Shown: positions 24,492 through 33,381, numbered from the stretch's first letter. The stretch is DNA of 51,617 nt from Oscillospiraceae bacterium (GCA_017621795.1 JAGASJ010000002.1:1-51617), one strand, 5' to 3'. The notes: a model not told the origin generated them from the letters alone. Translations and numbers: made by a program.

Positions 24492-25673
24492 TTACCTCTT
24501 ATATTCCCGAACTGCTTTTTCCAGTCGGTCCATTGCTTCAACGATCACACTGCGGGGACAGGCCAGTGCCAAACGGATAAACTGGCCGGTCTTTTCGCCG
24601 AATTTGGTGCCCATATCCGGCCAAATATTAGCCTTGTGCAGCAGCAGATCCTCCAGCTCCTCCGGGCTCAGTCCCAATCCGCTGCAATCCATCCACAGCA
24701 GGTATGTACCCTGGGGCTCAATAATATGGATCTGCGGCAGCTTCTCTGCCACAAACTTCTGAATGTACTGCACATTTTCCCAAATATAGGCCTTGCACGC
24801 TTCCAGCCACTGCTCGCCCTCTGAATATGCGGCACAGCAGGCCACCATCCCCATATAGTTACATTCATTATAACCGACGATATCAATGGTTTTGCGGAAT
24901 TTTGCCCGCAGCTCCTCCCCGGGAATAAAAATGTTGGAGATCTGCAAGCCTGCAATATTAAAGCCCTTACTGGGAGAGGTGCTGACGATCAGGTGCTCCA
25001 GCATCTCGGGGCATACGGTGGCAAAGGGGGTGTGGGTATAGCCGGGGGAGAAGAAATCACAGTAAATCTCATCGGCGAAAACCACCACATTGTGCTTTTT
25101 GCAAATGCGGCCCATTTCCTTCAATTCCTCAGGTGTCCATACACGGCACACCGGATTGTGGGGGCTGCACATAATAAACAGCTTAATGCTGTTTTTTGCG
25201 ATCTTTTCCTCAAAATCAACGAAATCTATAGAGTATTTTCCGTCCTCGTAGCGCAGTTCATTTTCCACCACGGTGCGGCCATTGCGGTTGATGACGTTGA
25301 AAAACTGGTGATATACGGGAGACTGGATCAGCACCCCGTCACCGGGCTCGGTCACTGTGCGCACAGCGGCAGACAGCGCCGTCACCACGCCGGGAGTATG
25401 GATGATCCAGCTGCGGTCCGTTTTCCAACCATAACGGCGGGAAAACCAGCCTTCCACTGCGCTGTAAAAATCATCGCCTGCCAGGCTGTAGCCGAAAATA
25501 CCCCGATCCACCGCCTCATGCATTGCCTTCTTGACACAATCGGGCAGCGTAAAGTCCATATCCGCCACCCAAAGGGGGATCATATCCTCCGGGTATCCGT
25601 TTTGGGTGATGGTGTCGTATTTTTCACAATTCGTTTTCCAACGATTGATCACCCTGTCAAAATCGTATTCCAT
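24492..25673 (-). CDS. PatB/MalY-type PLP C-S lyase (cystathionine beta-lyase-like)
   Basis: Fold-type I PLP enzyme of 393 aa. The family N-terminus is clear: YDFDRVINRWKTNCEKYD then PLWVADMDF, and later VIQSPVYHQF-like text, NPVCRVWTPEEL, VFADEIYCDF (PLP-binding Asp) and the Schiff-base lysine in STSPSKGFNIAGLQISN. PatB/MalY proteins cleave cystathionine or cysteine conjugates, giving homocysteine, pyruvate and ammonia. The start at ATG 25673 has GGAGGAGTAAT upstream, inside the end of metY. The position between metY and DUF1846 supports a sulfur amino-acid role. Confidence 0.9.
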   Translation of the reverse strand: MEYDFDRVINRWKTNCEKYDTITQNGYPEDMIPLWVADMDFTLPDCVKKAMHEAVDRGIFGYSLAGDDFYSAVEGWFSRRYGWKTDRSWIIHTPGVVTALSAAVRTVTEPGDGVLIQSPVYHQFFNVINRNGRTVVENELRYEDGKYSIDFVDFEEKIAKNSIKLFIMCSPHNPVCRVWTPEELKEMGRICKKHNVVVFADEIYCDFFSPGYTHTPFATVCPEMLEHLIVSTSPSKGFNIAGLQISNIFIPGEELRAKFRKTIDIVGYNECNYMGMVACCAAYSEGEQWLEACKAYIWENVQYIQKFVAEKLPQIHIIEPQGTYLLWMDCSGLGLSPEELEDLLLHKANIWPDMGTKFGEKTGQFIRLALACPRSVIVEAMDRLEKAVREYKR

Positions 25674-25674
25674 A

Positions 25675-26946
25675 TTACTCCTCCAAAGCACGGGCAAGAT
25701 CCGCAATCAGATCATCAATATCTTCAATACCCACCGACAGACGCACCAAATCCGGACCGACACCTGCCGCCAACAGCTCCTCGTCGTTCATCTGACGATG
25801 GGTGGCAGAAGCAGGATGCAGCACGCAGGTTTTGGCATCGGCCACGTGGGTGGCAATAGAACACAGCTCCAGCTTGGCCATAAACCGCTCTGCCGCACTG
25901 CGTCCGCCCTTTACGCCAAAGGAAACCACGCCGCAGCAGCCCTTGGGCAGATATTTTTTAGCCAAGTCGTAGTATCGGTCACCTTCAAGGCCTGCATAGT
26001 GTACCCAGGTGATATTGGGATGATTTTGCAGGAACTTGGCAACTGCCAGCGCATTATCGCAGTGCTTTTGCATACGCAGGGGCAGTGTTTCCATACCCAT
26101 GCCCAAAAGCCAGGAATTCATCGGTGCGGGTGTAGAGCCGAAGTCCCGCATCAGCTGAACGGTCGCTTTGGTGATATACGCACCCTCCAGGCCAAACTTC
26201 TTGGTGTAGGTCACCCCGTGATAGCTGTCATCGGGAGTGGTCAGGCCGGGGAATTTGTCGCTGTAGCGATCCCAGTCAAAATTGCCGGAATCTACGATCG
26301 CTCCGCCCACTGCGGCGGCGTGACCGTCCAAATATTTGGTGGTGGAGTGGGTAACAATATCCGCGCCCCACTGGAAGGGACGGCACAAATAAGGTGTTGC
26401 AAAGGTATTATCCACGATCAGGGGTACACCGTGGGCGTGGGCAACCTTGCTGAATCGCTCAATATCCAGCACCGTCAGTGCGGGATTTGCAATGGTCTCG
26501 CCGAACAGCGCCTTCGTATTGGGCTGCATCGCCGCCGCCAGCTCCTCTTCGCTTGCATCGGGGCTGACAAAGGTAAAGGAAATGCCCATACGCTTCATCG
26601 TCACCGCAAACAGATTATAGGTGCCGCCGTAGATAGAGGCAGAGCTTACGATATGGTCCCCCGCGGAAGCAATGTTGAAGATGGCGAAGAAGTTTGCCGC
26701 CTGTCCGCTGGACAGAAGCATTGCCGCCGTGCCGCCCTCCAGCGCGCACAGCCGTGCCGCCACCGCATCGGAGGTGGGGTTTTGCAGGCGGGTATAAAAA
26801 TAGCCGGATGCCTCCAGGTCGAACAGCTTGCCCATATCCTCACTGGTTTCATATCGGAAGGTGGTGGACTGGATGATTGGAATGTTACGGGGTTCACCGC
26901 CGGCAGGCTTATAGCCGGCGTGGAGACAGTTGGTATCAAATTTCAT
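25675..26946 (-). CDS. metY: O-acetylhomoserine sulfhydrylase (Cys/Met PLP family)
   Basis: PLP enzyme making homocysteine from O-acetylhomoserine and sulfide (direct sulfhydrylation). 423 aa, the usual length for MetY. Signatures: NCLHAGYKPAGGEPRNIPI, YTRLQNPTSDAVAARLCALE (~55-75), LIVDNTFATPYLCRPFQWGA and the PLP lysine in THSTTKYLDGHAAAVGG, with VRLSVGIEDIDDLI at the end. ATG 26946 is preceded by AAAAAGGACCG; upstream in-frame codons are not family-like. First gene of the operon metY-patB-DUF1846. A related gamma-synthase/lyase cannot be fully excluded. Confidence 0.92.
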   Translation of the reverse strand: MKFDTNCLHAGYKPAGGEPRNIPIIQSTTFRYETSEDMGKLFDLEASGYFYTRLQNPTSDAVAARLCALEGGTAAMLLSSGQAANFFAIFNIASAGDHIVSSASIYGGTYNLFAVTMKRMGISFTFVSPDASEEELAAAMQPNTKALFGETIANPALTVLDIERFSKVAHAHGVPLIVDNTFATPYLCRPFQWGADIVTHSTTKYLDGHAAAVGGAIVDSGNFDWDRYSDKFPGLTTPDDSYHGVTYTKKFGLEGAYITKATVQLMRDFGSTPAPMNSWLLGMGMETLPLRMQKHCDNALAVAKFLQNHPNITWVHYAGLEGDRYYDLAKKYLPKGCCGVVSFGVKGGRSAAERFMAKLELCSIATHVADAKTCVLHPASATHRQMNDEELLAAGVGPDLVRLSVGIEDIDDLIADLARALEE

Positions 26947-26979
26947 AGAAACACGGTCCTTTTTGTAATATATGAGGTT

Positions 26980-27008
26980 ATTATACACCCCCCGCAAGGC
27001 GCTGTCAA
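26980..27008 (-). promoter_or_regulatory. Promoter of metY operon
   Basis: Minus strand -35 TTGACA (27003-27008), 17-bp spacer, -10 TATAAT (26980-26985): perfect consensus hexamers. The leader is only about 27 nt, leaving no room for a SAM riboswitch or T-box. It begins 17 nt past the stop of the upstream nucleotidyltransferase operon, with no clear terminator between. Confidence 0.9.
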
Positions 27009-27024
27009 CGCCGCAAGGGACTTG

Positions 27025-28227
27025 TTATTTTGTTTCAAAGATCTGCAGCTTTTCATAAACCGCACGCCGTTGGTCCGCACAATCGGCGGCCTTTATAATA
27101 CTGGTGCGTTTTCCAAACAGCCGCAAAAAGCCGAAGCGAAGCACCTTCATACTCATATAAAGAAAGCGTCTGATGGGGCGTTTTTCCAATTTGGGATGGT
27201 GGGCTACCGCGCTTTGACGCAATGTTTTCCAAAGAAGCCGAACTTTTCCGTATTCTTCTTCCTGCTTTTGCCGGGGCAGCATATTGGTACTGCGGCGGCG
27301 ATCTTTGTCTTTTCTGCCAAAGTTTCCGCCGGCTATAGAGTCCTCCATCAGCTGCCGGCAAAGCTTTTCCGGTGCGTTACTTGCCCACGGAGGACAAGCC
27401 GTTCCCAAATACAGGCTGCACATTTTTGTTAAAACTGCCCCGTAAAATCTGAGCCCTACCTCCTCCAAAAGAGGCAATAGCTGCTGTGTCCAAAACGCAC
27501 AATCAGCGGTTTGGTGAACATAGCAGGCCCAGTCCATAATATGGCGCAGGCCCAAGCCCTGCCCCCACATGTGATGCTGCATGTGCAAAAGCAGGATCAA
27601 CCCGTGGTGGGCATATGCCGGTGCGCAAAACGCGCCGGAAGGTGTTTGGACCACGCGGAAATCTTTATAAAGGCTTTCCAAAAAGGATTCGATCAGTCCT
27701 CTTTTTTCATCCGAAGGCATCCCCGCCGGTTCTAAGTGGATCTCTAAGTTTTCCCCTTCCTTGAAGAGTACCTGATGATAGTCGTCCTCTTCACAGGAAT
27801 GGGCAAAGCCCCGCGCCTTCAGCTTTTCAACCGTTGGCTCTACGCGGTTGCGGGGGACCATAAAGTCCACATCCCCCAAATGGCGCAGTTCCGGCTTCGG
27901 GTAGTAGGCGGCGGCCGCCTCCCCTTTTAAGATCACATACCGTTCCTGTTCTTCCTCCAAAAAAGCGACCAGCTTGCATCGGGCATACTCTACCGCCGCA
28001 TTGGAGGCCGTCACCTTTCGGGCAACATAAGCGGCCTTTTCCGCTAAATCAGCGGGGATCTTGCTCCGGTGGGGTGTCAGCGCATCCACGCACAGGGGCA
28101 TTACTGTTTGGACGTGGGCCTCCCGAAAAAGCACTCTCCAGTCCAGTTGCTCCGGAAGGGTCACCGCATCCTTTGTACCGATCGCGACAGACATCAGTTC
28201 CAACAAGATCTGCTGTTCTTTTGTCAT
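27025..28227 (-). CDS. Nucleotidyltransferase-fold protein (NTP_transf_5-like), paralogue A
   Basis: A 400-aa protein of the uncharacterised nucleotidyltransferase family. After a helical N-terminal domain the core has YVILKGEAAAAYYPKPELRH (~112-131) followed by LGDVDFMVPRNRVEPTV, the GDVDF metal-binding aspartate pair. A YAHHGLILLLHMQHHMWGQG helix and GLRHIMDWACYVHQ (typical of this family) come later. It is a diverged paralogue of the next gene. Such proteins occur with surface-polysaccharide and peptide-modification genes; the substrate is unknown. It is the last gene of the five-gene operon, 24 nt after paralogue B. Confidence 0.82.
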   Translation of the reverse strand: MTKEQQILLELMSVAIGTKDAVTLPEQLDWRVLFREAHVQTVMPLCVDALTPHRSKIPADLAEKAAYVARKVTASNAAVEYARCKLVAFLEEEQERYVILKGEAAAAYYPKPELRHLGDVDFMVPRNRVEPTVEKLKARGFAHSCEEDDYHQVLFKEGENLEIHLEPAGMPSDEKRGLIESFLESLYKDFRVVQTPSGAFCAPAYAHHGLILLLHMQHHMWGQGLGLRHIMDWACYVHQTADCAFWTQQLLPLLEEVGLRFYGAVLTKMCSLYLGTACPPWASNAPEKLCRQLMEDSIAGGNFGRKDKDRRRSTNMLPRQKQEEEYGKVRLLWKTLRQSAVAHHPKLEKRPIRRFLYMSMKVLRFGFLRLFGKRTSIIKAADCADQRRAVYEKLQIFETK

Positions 28228-28251
28228 TTTATCCCCTTCCTTCTATTCTTA

Positions 28252-29472
28252 TCAGCTGTTATGCCAGCTCTTCCTTTGTTCCTCGCTATGGGCGTTTTCC
28301 TGCAGGTCGTATTGAAGCCCCACAAAGCTCAGCTCCCGATAGTATGCCGAGGTGGCATCATCGTTGATCTGATTTAAGCGTTTCTGCCCGCTGCGGATTT
28401 TGGACCGTTTGAACAGCACGATGTTCAGCAGTCTGTAAATCCACATAAAAGGCAGTAAAAACGGCAGCTTTCTTAAAATGGGATACTGCTGCTTCATATA
28501 GAACATCGCGGGAAACAGCATCCCCCATTTTTGCTTCTTGCGGGCTGCCTGGGCAGAACCCTCACGGGCGCTTTTTTTCGCCGCATCGGCGATCTTGCAT
28601 TTTTCCCGCAGACCGTAAGCGCCACTTTCCACAAAGCGCTCGATCATATATTCCGTAACCTGATCCTCGGCACCACCTGAAAACAGCGCGCAGATGGCTT
28701 TTTCCACATTTTTATAGAATGTGCCCAGTTTCATCTTTTCCATTTCCGTCTCAATGTATGCCCAGTCTATATCCGGATTTTTCAGGCGGTACAGCCACAG
28801 ATCCGTAATGTGCCGCAAGCCGATGCCGCCGTCACGGAAATGCTTGGTCATGTGGGTAAACAGGTAAATATACTCATCCTCCCTGTTCATCCAGTACTGG
28901 TTGGGCTTTTGCGCATCCGGCTTAAATTTTTCCCAGGGATCTGTATAATACCGATAATAGTCCTCGTTATAGCTGGGAATGACCCGCTTATGCAGCTCCA
29001 CCACTATATAAGGCTTTTTCTTCCACACGATCTCGTGGTCGCTTTCGGTGGTATGGGTATAGCCCAGGTTTTGCATACACCGGCGAACAGCCTCATACTG
29101 CTCCTGTCGGATCAGAATGTCGATATCGCTCATCAGGCGCATTTCCGATGCGGGATACATTTTTTTCAGAGCAGCGCCCTTTAAAAGGGCGTAATCCACT
29201 CCCTCTTCATCAAAAGCCTCCTGCAGACGGCGCAGGCTGTCTGCCTGATAATTGTCACTGGCGACGATTTGCAGTGCGTGCATCATCGTTTCTTCCCAAT
29301 CGGTCAGATCTGCACCTGCTTTATACAGCCCGTCTATGAGCATCGGAAGGGTCTGATGCTTTTTGCCGATTTTTAAGATCGCACCGATATTTTCCGAATG
29401 TATCGGCAAGGCGCTATGGGGCAATACGGCATTTTGAATCACTGCCGCAATGTCTTTATACAGCGTTTTCAT
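28252..29472 (-). CDS. Nucleotidyltransferase-fold protein (NTP_transf_5-like), paralogue B
   Basis: A 406-aa paralogue of the neighbouring gene with the same layout: YALLKGAALKKMYPASEMRL followed by MSDIDILIRQEQYEAVRRCM (metal-site aspartates in SDIDIL), then YIVVELHKRVIPSY, YIYLFTHMTKHFRDGGIGLR and HITDLWLYRLKNPDIDW. A basic C-terminal region (FLLPFMWIYRLLNIVLFKRS) could associate with the membrane. ATG 29472 is selected by GGAGGAGCGTCA upstream; the frame opens 7 codons earlier. The function is not known; context suggests transfer of a nucleotide or phosphate-linked group in glycan synthesis (inference). Confidence 0.82.
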   Translation of the reverse strand: MKTLYKDIAAVIQNAVLPHSALPIHSENIGAILKIGKKHQTLPMLIDGLYKAGADLTDWEETMMHALQIVASDNYQADSLRRLQEAFDEEGVDYALLKGAALKKMYPASEMRLMSDIDILIRQEQYEAVRRCMQNLGYTHTTESDHEIVWKKKPYIVVELHKRVIPSYNEDYYRYYTDPWEKFKPDAQKPNQYWMNREDEYIYLFTHMTKHFRDGGIGLRHITDLWLYRLKNPDIDWAYIETEMEKMKLGTFYKNVEKAICALFSGGAEDQVTEYMIERFVESGAYGLREKCKIADAAKKSAREGSAQAARKKQKWGMLFPAMFYMKQQYPILRKLPFLLPFMWIYRLLNIVLFKRSKIRSGQKRLNQINDDATSAYYRELSFVGLQYDLQENAHSEEQRKSWHNS

Positions 29473-29483
29473 TGACGCTCCTC

Positions 29484-30386
29484 CTATCGGCATTCCCGAG
29501 ACAGATTTTCCAAGATCACGTTCCCCAGACGCAGGCTGTTATGGTCTCCCACGAAGCTGTTGTGGGGAGTAATAAGCACGTTTTCCATATCCCACAGGGG
29601 ATGATTTTCCGGCAGGGGCTCTTCCTCAAAAACATCCAGCACCGCACCGCCCAAGCCGTTTTGCAGTGCCCGGGTCAGATCCTCCGTAGATACCACGCCG
29701 CCACGGGCGATATTTACCAAAACCGCACCCTTTTTCATTTTGGAAAGGGTCTTTTCATTCATTAAGTGCTTCGTTTGCTCTGTAAGCGGCAGGGTCAGCA
29801 CCACCACATCACTTTTGGGGAGCACCTGCTCCAGCTGCTCCACAAGGTACATTTTGGAGATGTGGGGCAGCTCTGCCGTGAACACGTCCACACCGACGAC
29901 CTGACAGTCGAAGGCACTGAACCGTTTGGCACATTCCTGCCCAATATTACCACAGCCCACGATGCAGACCTGCTTGCCCCATAATTCCAAAAGCCCCCGG
30001 TGTTTCATCCACTGGTGCTTTTGCTGATTTTGGGCAAAAAACCGGCTTTGCTTATAGATCTGCAGTACCCCTGCAACAGCAAACTCTGCCATAGGAATGC
30101 CGTATACGCCCCGTGCATTATAAATCGTAATGCCTCTGCGCTGTACCTCTTCCATGGGCACCCGATCAAAACCGGCACTGGTCAGCTGAATCAATCGCAG
30201 GTTTTTAAAAAGACCGATATCGTGATGCAAAAACAGACCGTTACACACCAGCCCTTCTACCCAGGACGGGTCAACCGGCAGTGCGTCCTGCTCGTATTGC
30301 ATAAACGCCACCTCGTGGCCCATTGCGCGGATCTGCTCCAACTGCTCCGCAGTACAATTCCAGGCACCTGTAATCAGTAGCTTCAT
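29484..30386 (-). CDS. D-isomer specific 2-hydroxyacid dehydrogenase
   Basis: NAD(P)-dependent oxidoreductase interconverting a 2-oxoacid and a D-2-hydroxyacid. 300 aa. The N-terminal substrate domain starts MKLLITGAWNCTAEQLEQI. The Rossmann motif GCGNIGQECAKRF is at ~139-151; the catalytic arginine lies in VNIARGGVVSTEDL, the glutamate in LDVFEEEPLPENHPLW and the histidine in LITPHNSFVGDHN. The exact substrate is unclear. It follows the aldolase gene by 3 nt, so the pair may act in sequence on a short-chain oxo- or hydroxyacid. Confidence 0.88.
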   Translation of the reverse strand: MKLLITGAWNCTAEQLEQIRAMGHEVAFMQYEQDALPVDPSWVEGLVCNGLFLHHDIGLFKNLRLIQLTSAGFDRVPMEEVQRRGITIYNARGVYGIPMAEFAVAGVLQIYKQSRFFAQNQQKHQWMKHRGLLELWGKQVCIVGCGNIGQECAKRFSAFDCQVVGVDVFTAELPHISKMYLVEQLEQVLPKSDVVVLTLPLTEQTKHLMNEKTLSKMKKGAVLVNIARGGVVSTEDLTRALQNGLGGAVLDVFEEEPLPENHPLWDMENVLITPHNSFVGDHNSLRLGNVILENLSRECR

Positions 30387-30389
30387 TAT

Positions 30390-31232
30390 TTACCCTCTTT
30401 GCATTTGCAAAATTTCGTCTACCTTTTCGCAGACGATGCGGTGATTTTGTACATAGTCCTGAGGCGCTGTCTGACACAGCAGCTCCTGCCCGCGGATCTC
30501 CTGTACACCCTTTTGGAAAATTTCTTCAATTTCCTGCAGAGAGTCAATTTTCGCTGCATTGCAGAAGCTTCGGGACAGAATCACCCGGGAAGAGCCCAAA
30601 CGATAGTGCTCCTTCAGCACATAAGAGCCGGGAAGCAGGCCGCCGTGCATTGCGGCAATGCCGCCAAATCCAAAGGGCAGGCCCTTTTTTTGGAACTTCT
30701 CTGCCAGGCGGTCCACCGTGCCGTCTGCCAGCAGCTTAAACATAAAACGGTGACCGTAGGCAAGGGACATATCGTTGAGCCCCACATAGATCTCGTCAAT
30801 GCCGTCTACCTGCAGGATCTCGTCTGCCCCTTCGTTGGCCTCGGCAGTTTCCATCAGCGGCAGGGTCTTTGCCCGACCGTCTACCAGACGGACAAACTGC
30901 TCCACTTCCTTCGGGGTTTTGAAATAGGGCAGCATGATCACGTCGGCGCCGCGTTCAATGATCCCGTCGATCTCCTCTTTGGAGGAAGAATGATCTGCCG
31001 TTTTTTCGTGAATGGGATTACATCGCACCAACAGCTCCGCCTTTTTAACGGTTGCACGTATCCGCGCCACATCCTCCAGGGTATGGTGGCTTTGCACCGT
31101 GTCCATCCCGCCCTGACGCAAACTTTTTCCAATATACTCCATATCCACGAAAATGCGGTCTACACCGGCATTTTCCGCAATGGTGGCAACATCCGGGTTG
31201 TTGGTGATGTACATCAGCTTGATATGTTCCAT
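30390..31232 (-). CDS. HpcH/HpaI-type aldolase
   Basis: Class II pyruvate/oxoacid aldolase or lyase fold (TIM barrel), 280 aa. Typical features are DRIFVDMEYIGKS at the N-terminus, ADVIMLPYFKTPKEVEQFVR (~95-114), the metal-binding glutamate in LMETAEANEG and the aspartate in YVGLNDMSLAYGH, then PFGFGGIAAMHGG. The family cleaves or forms C-C bonds between pyruvate-like donors and aldehydes. Its neighbours suggest synthesis or remodelling of a sugar acid or acyl substituent (inference). It starts 1 nt after the sugar transferase stop. Confidence 0.85.
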   Translation of the reverse strand: MEHIKLMYITNNPDVATIAENAGVDRIFVDMEYIGKSLRQGGMDTVQSHHTLEDVARIRATVKKAELLVRCNPIHEKTADHSSSKEEIDGIIERGADVIMLPYFKTPKEVEQFVRLVDGRAKTLPLMETAEANEGADEILQVDGIDEIYVGLNDMSLAYGHRFMFKLLADGTVDRLAEKFQKKGLPFGFGGIAAMHGGLLPGSYVLKEHYRLGSSRVILSRSFCNAAKIDSLQEIEEIFQKGVQEIRGQELLCQTAPQDYVQNHRIVCEKVDEILQMQRG

Positions 31233-31233
31233 T

Positions 31234-31872
31234 TTATTTACCGCTTTCTACCGGCGTCTGCTCCGACTGTTCTTCTTTCACGACGGTTTCGCCCTTGTTT
31301 TCGTTATCCGCATTGGAAAGCACCTTAAACACCGTTTTGAACATGATCTTAATGTCCAGCCAAAAGCTCAGATGGTCTACATACCACACACTCAGCTCAA
31401 TGCGGTGGTGCCATTCCACGTCCTTTCGTCCGTGTACCTGCGCCCAGCCGGTAATACCGGGGCGCACCTCAAACATTCTGCGCTGAAAATCTGTATATTC
31501 CTCCAGCGGCCAGGGATGATAGGTCAGCGGCGGACGGGGACCGATCAGACTCATATCCCCCTTCAGGATGTTAAAAAACTGGGGCAGCTCGTCCAGGCTG
31601 GTGGCGCGGATAAACTTCCCCACCTTGGTGACCCGCTTGTCCTGTTTGTCGGAATAGACGCCGGATCTCTCCGCGCCCACACACATCGAGCGGAATTTAT
31701 AGATGTGAAACTGCTTGCCGTTTTTGCCTAAACGGACCTGCTTGAACAGCACCGGGCCGGGGGAATCCAGCTTAATGAGCAGCGCCACGATCAGCATGGG
31801 AATACCGCCTACCAAAATACCGATTAAAGAAATGATGATATCAATGAAGCGCTTGAAGAAATGTCTGTACAT
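31234..31872 (-). CDS. Polyprenyl-phosphate sugar-1-phosphate transferase
   Basis: Membrane-associated initiating phosphoglycosyl transferase, 212 aa. One N-terminal hydrophobic helix (FIDIIISLIGILVGGIPMLI, ~8-27) leads into the catalytic core: DSPGPVLFKQVRLGKNGK, FHIYKFRSMC, ATSLDELPQFFNILKGDMSL (Asp-Glu catalytic dyad) and GPRPPL, PGITGWAQVHGR. This is the short PglC-like form without the extra transmembrane domain of WbaP. The C-terminal tail is charged (ENKGETVVKEEQSEQTPVES). It is the first gene of the operon and would load a sugar phosphate onto undecaprenyl phosphate, starting a surface glycan. No other glycosyltransferases are in this window. Confidence 0.93.
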   Translation of the reverse strand: MYRHFFKRFIDIIISLIGILVGGIPMLIVALLIKLDSPGPVLFKQVRLGKNGKQFHIYKFRSMCVGAERSGVYSDKQDKRVTKVGKFIRATSLDELPQFFNILKGDMSLIGPRPPLTYHPWPLEEYTDFQRRMFEVRPGITGWAQVHGRKDVEWHHRIELSVWYVDHLSFWLDIKIMFKTVFKVLSNADNENKGETVVKEEQSEQTPVESGK

Positions 31873-31926
31873 TCATCGGACCTCTTTTCTTGGCTTATAC
31901 ACATAAAAGCCCATAATATCAATCGT

Positions 31927-31956
31927 ATTATACAAAAATACACCCCCCATTGTCAA
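31927..31956 (-). promoter_or_regulatory. Promoter of the sugar transferase operon
   Basis: Minus strand -35 TTGACA (31951-31956), 18-bp spacer containing a G6 run, -10 TATAAT (31927-31932). It resembles the metY promoter spacer, which also carries a G6 run. Confidence 0.85.
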
Positions 31957-32022
31957 CCAATACAGGTATAAAAGTACTTAAAAAACAACAAAAGGAAATC
32001 GAAATTTTGGTGTATTTCGCTC

Positions 32023-32051
32023 TTGCCAAAATGTGCAAACGGTGGTATGAT
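32023..32051 (+). promoter_or_regulatory. Promoter of the antiporter gene
   Basis: -35 TTGCCA (32023-32028), 17-bp spacer, -10 TATGAT (32046-32051). Confidence 0.6.
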
Positions 32052-32089
32052 TCACTACGCCTAAATAAATAAGAAAAGAAGTGTTTTTC

Positions 32090-33361
32090 GTGGAAACTCA
32101 TTTGATCGTGCTGGCAGTTGCCTTGATTGGCGGACTGATGCTTTCCCGTTTGACTAAACTGATCAATCTGCCCGCAGTAACCGCTTATTTGGTAGCAGGT
32201 CTGCTGCTGGGACCGTTCTGCTTAGGTGCGCTGAAGGTCCCGGGACTGGGCTTTAATTCCGCAGAGCAGGTAGAGGGGCTTGGCATCATTACCCAAACCG
32301 CTTTGGGCTTTATTGCCTTTACCATCGGTAACGAATTTCGCATCAGTCAGTTAAAAGCCACCGGCAAGCAGGCCATCACCATTGGCATCCTGCAGGCGGT
32401 GCTGACCACTGTGGTGGTGGACATTGTGCTGATCGTTCTGCACTTTCTGTTCCCTCACATCATCTCCGTTCCCTGCGCAATTACCTTGGGCGCCATCGCT
32501 TCTGCCACCGCCCCTGCCGCCACATTGATGGTCATTCGGCAGTATAAGGCAGACGGTCCGCTGACCAAGCTGCTTTTACTGGTGGTCGCCATCGACGATG
32601 CTGTGGGACTGCTGCTGTTTTCCATCTCCTTCGGCATTGCTACCGCCCTTTCCGCAGGCCAGGTCAGTGTTTTGTCGGTGGTGGTAGAGCCCCTTTTGGA
32701 TATTATTTTGTCTTTGGGCTTGGGCGCAATTATGGGCGTTTTGCTGGATCGGGTGGAATGGTTCTTCCACTCCCGCAGTAAGCGCACCTCCATTTCCGTG
32801 GCCTTCGTGCTGCTCACCGTTGGTCTTTCTATGCTGAAATTCCAAATCGGACCGGTGCATATCAGCTTCTCCTTGCTGCTGGTGTGTATGATGACCGGTA
32901 CGGTCTTTTGCAACATCTGCGATACTTCCGAAGAGCTGATGAGTCGTATTGAGGGCTGGACCGTTCCCATCAATATTCTGTTTTTCGTCATTTCCGGCGC
33001 GGAATTAGACCTGAATGTGCTGGCGCAGCCCCTTACTTTGATGGTGGGACTTGTGTACATTTTAGCCCGTTCCGCAGGTAAATACTACGGCGCAGATATA
33101 AGCTGCCGCCTGATGCGGCAGAGCCTGCCCATCACCAAAAACTTAGGCACGACCCTGCTGCCTCAGGCCGGTGTAGCGCTGGGTATGGTGCACAGTGCCG
33201 CCTCCCTGCCGGACGGCGCGCTGGCGCGGAATGTGGTGCTGTTTGCGGTGCTGATCTATGAGCTGATCGGACCGTCCCTGACCCGACACGCGCTGATGTC
33301 CGTGGGCGAAATCCGTCCGGAAGGACGCACCAGCGCACGTACCATCAACAGCTCCAAATAA
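32090..33361 (+). CDS. Cation:proton antiporter (CPA2/Na+-H+ exchanger family)
   Basis: Integral membrane transporter of 423 aa with about 12 hydrophobic segments. The N-terminal ETHLIVLAVALIGGLMLSRL and PAVTAYLVAGLLLGPFCLG are typical of the Na_H_Exchanger fold (KefB/NapA-like). The ion-binding region reads AITLGAIASATAPAATLMVI and VAIDDAVGLLLFS, in which the paired acidic residues fit the CPA2 ion site. There is no C-terminal TrkA-N/RCK domain. The ion (Na+ or K+) is not decided by sequence alone. I prefer GTG 32090 as start (AGAAG 8 nt upstream); GTG 32081 is also in frame. Confidence 0.9.
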   Translation: METHLIVLAVALIGGLMLSRLTKLINLPAVTAYLVAGLLLGPFCLGALKVPGLGFNSAEQVEGLGIITQTALGFIAFTIGNEFRISQLKATGKQAITIGILQAVLTTVVVDIVLIVLHFLFPHIISVPCAITLGAIASATAPAATLMVIRQYKADGPLTKLLLLVVAIDDAVGLLLFSISFGIATALSAGQVSVLSVVVEPLLDIILSLGLGAIMGVLLDRVEWFFHSRSKRTSISVAFVLLTVGLSMLKFQIGPVHISFSLLLVCMMTGTVFCNICDTSEELMSRIEGWTVPINILFFVISGAELDLNVLAQPLTLMVGLVYILARSAGKYYGADISCRLMRQSLPITKNLGTTLLPQAGVALGMVHSAASLPDGALARNVVLFAVLIYELIGPSLTRHALMSVGEIRPEGRTSARTINSSK

Positions 33362-33381
33362 TCCCGAAGTACATAAAAATT

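Noticed and set aside
26947-26985. SAM riboswitch or T-box before metY
   Set aside because: The leader from the predicted transcript start is only about 27 nt.
25531-27432. 633-codon plus-strand frame opposite metY
   Set aside because: It covers metY and parts of two other certain genes in antisense and shows no family features.
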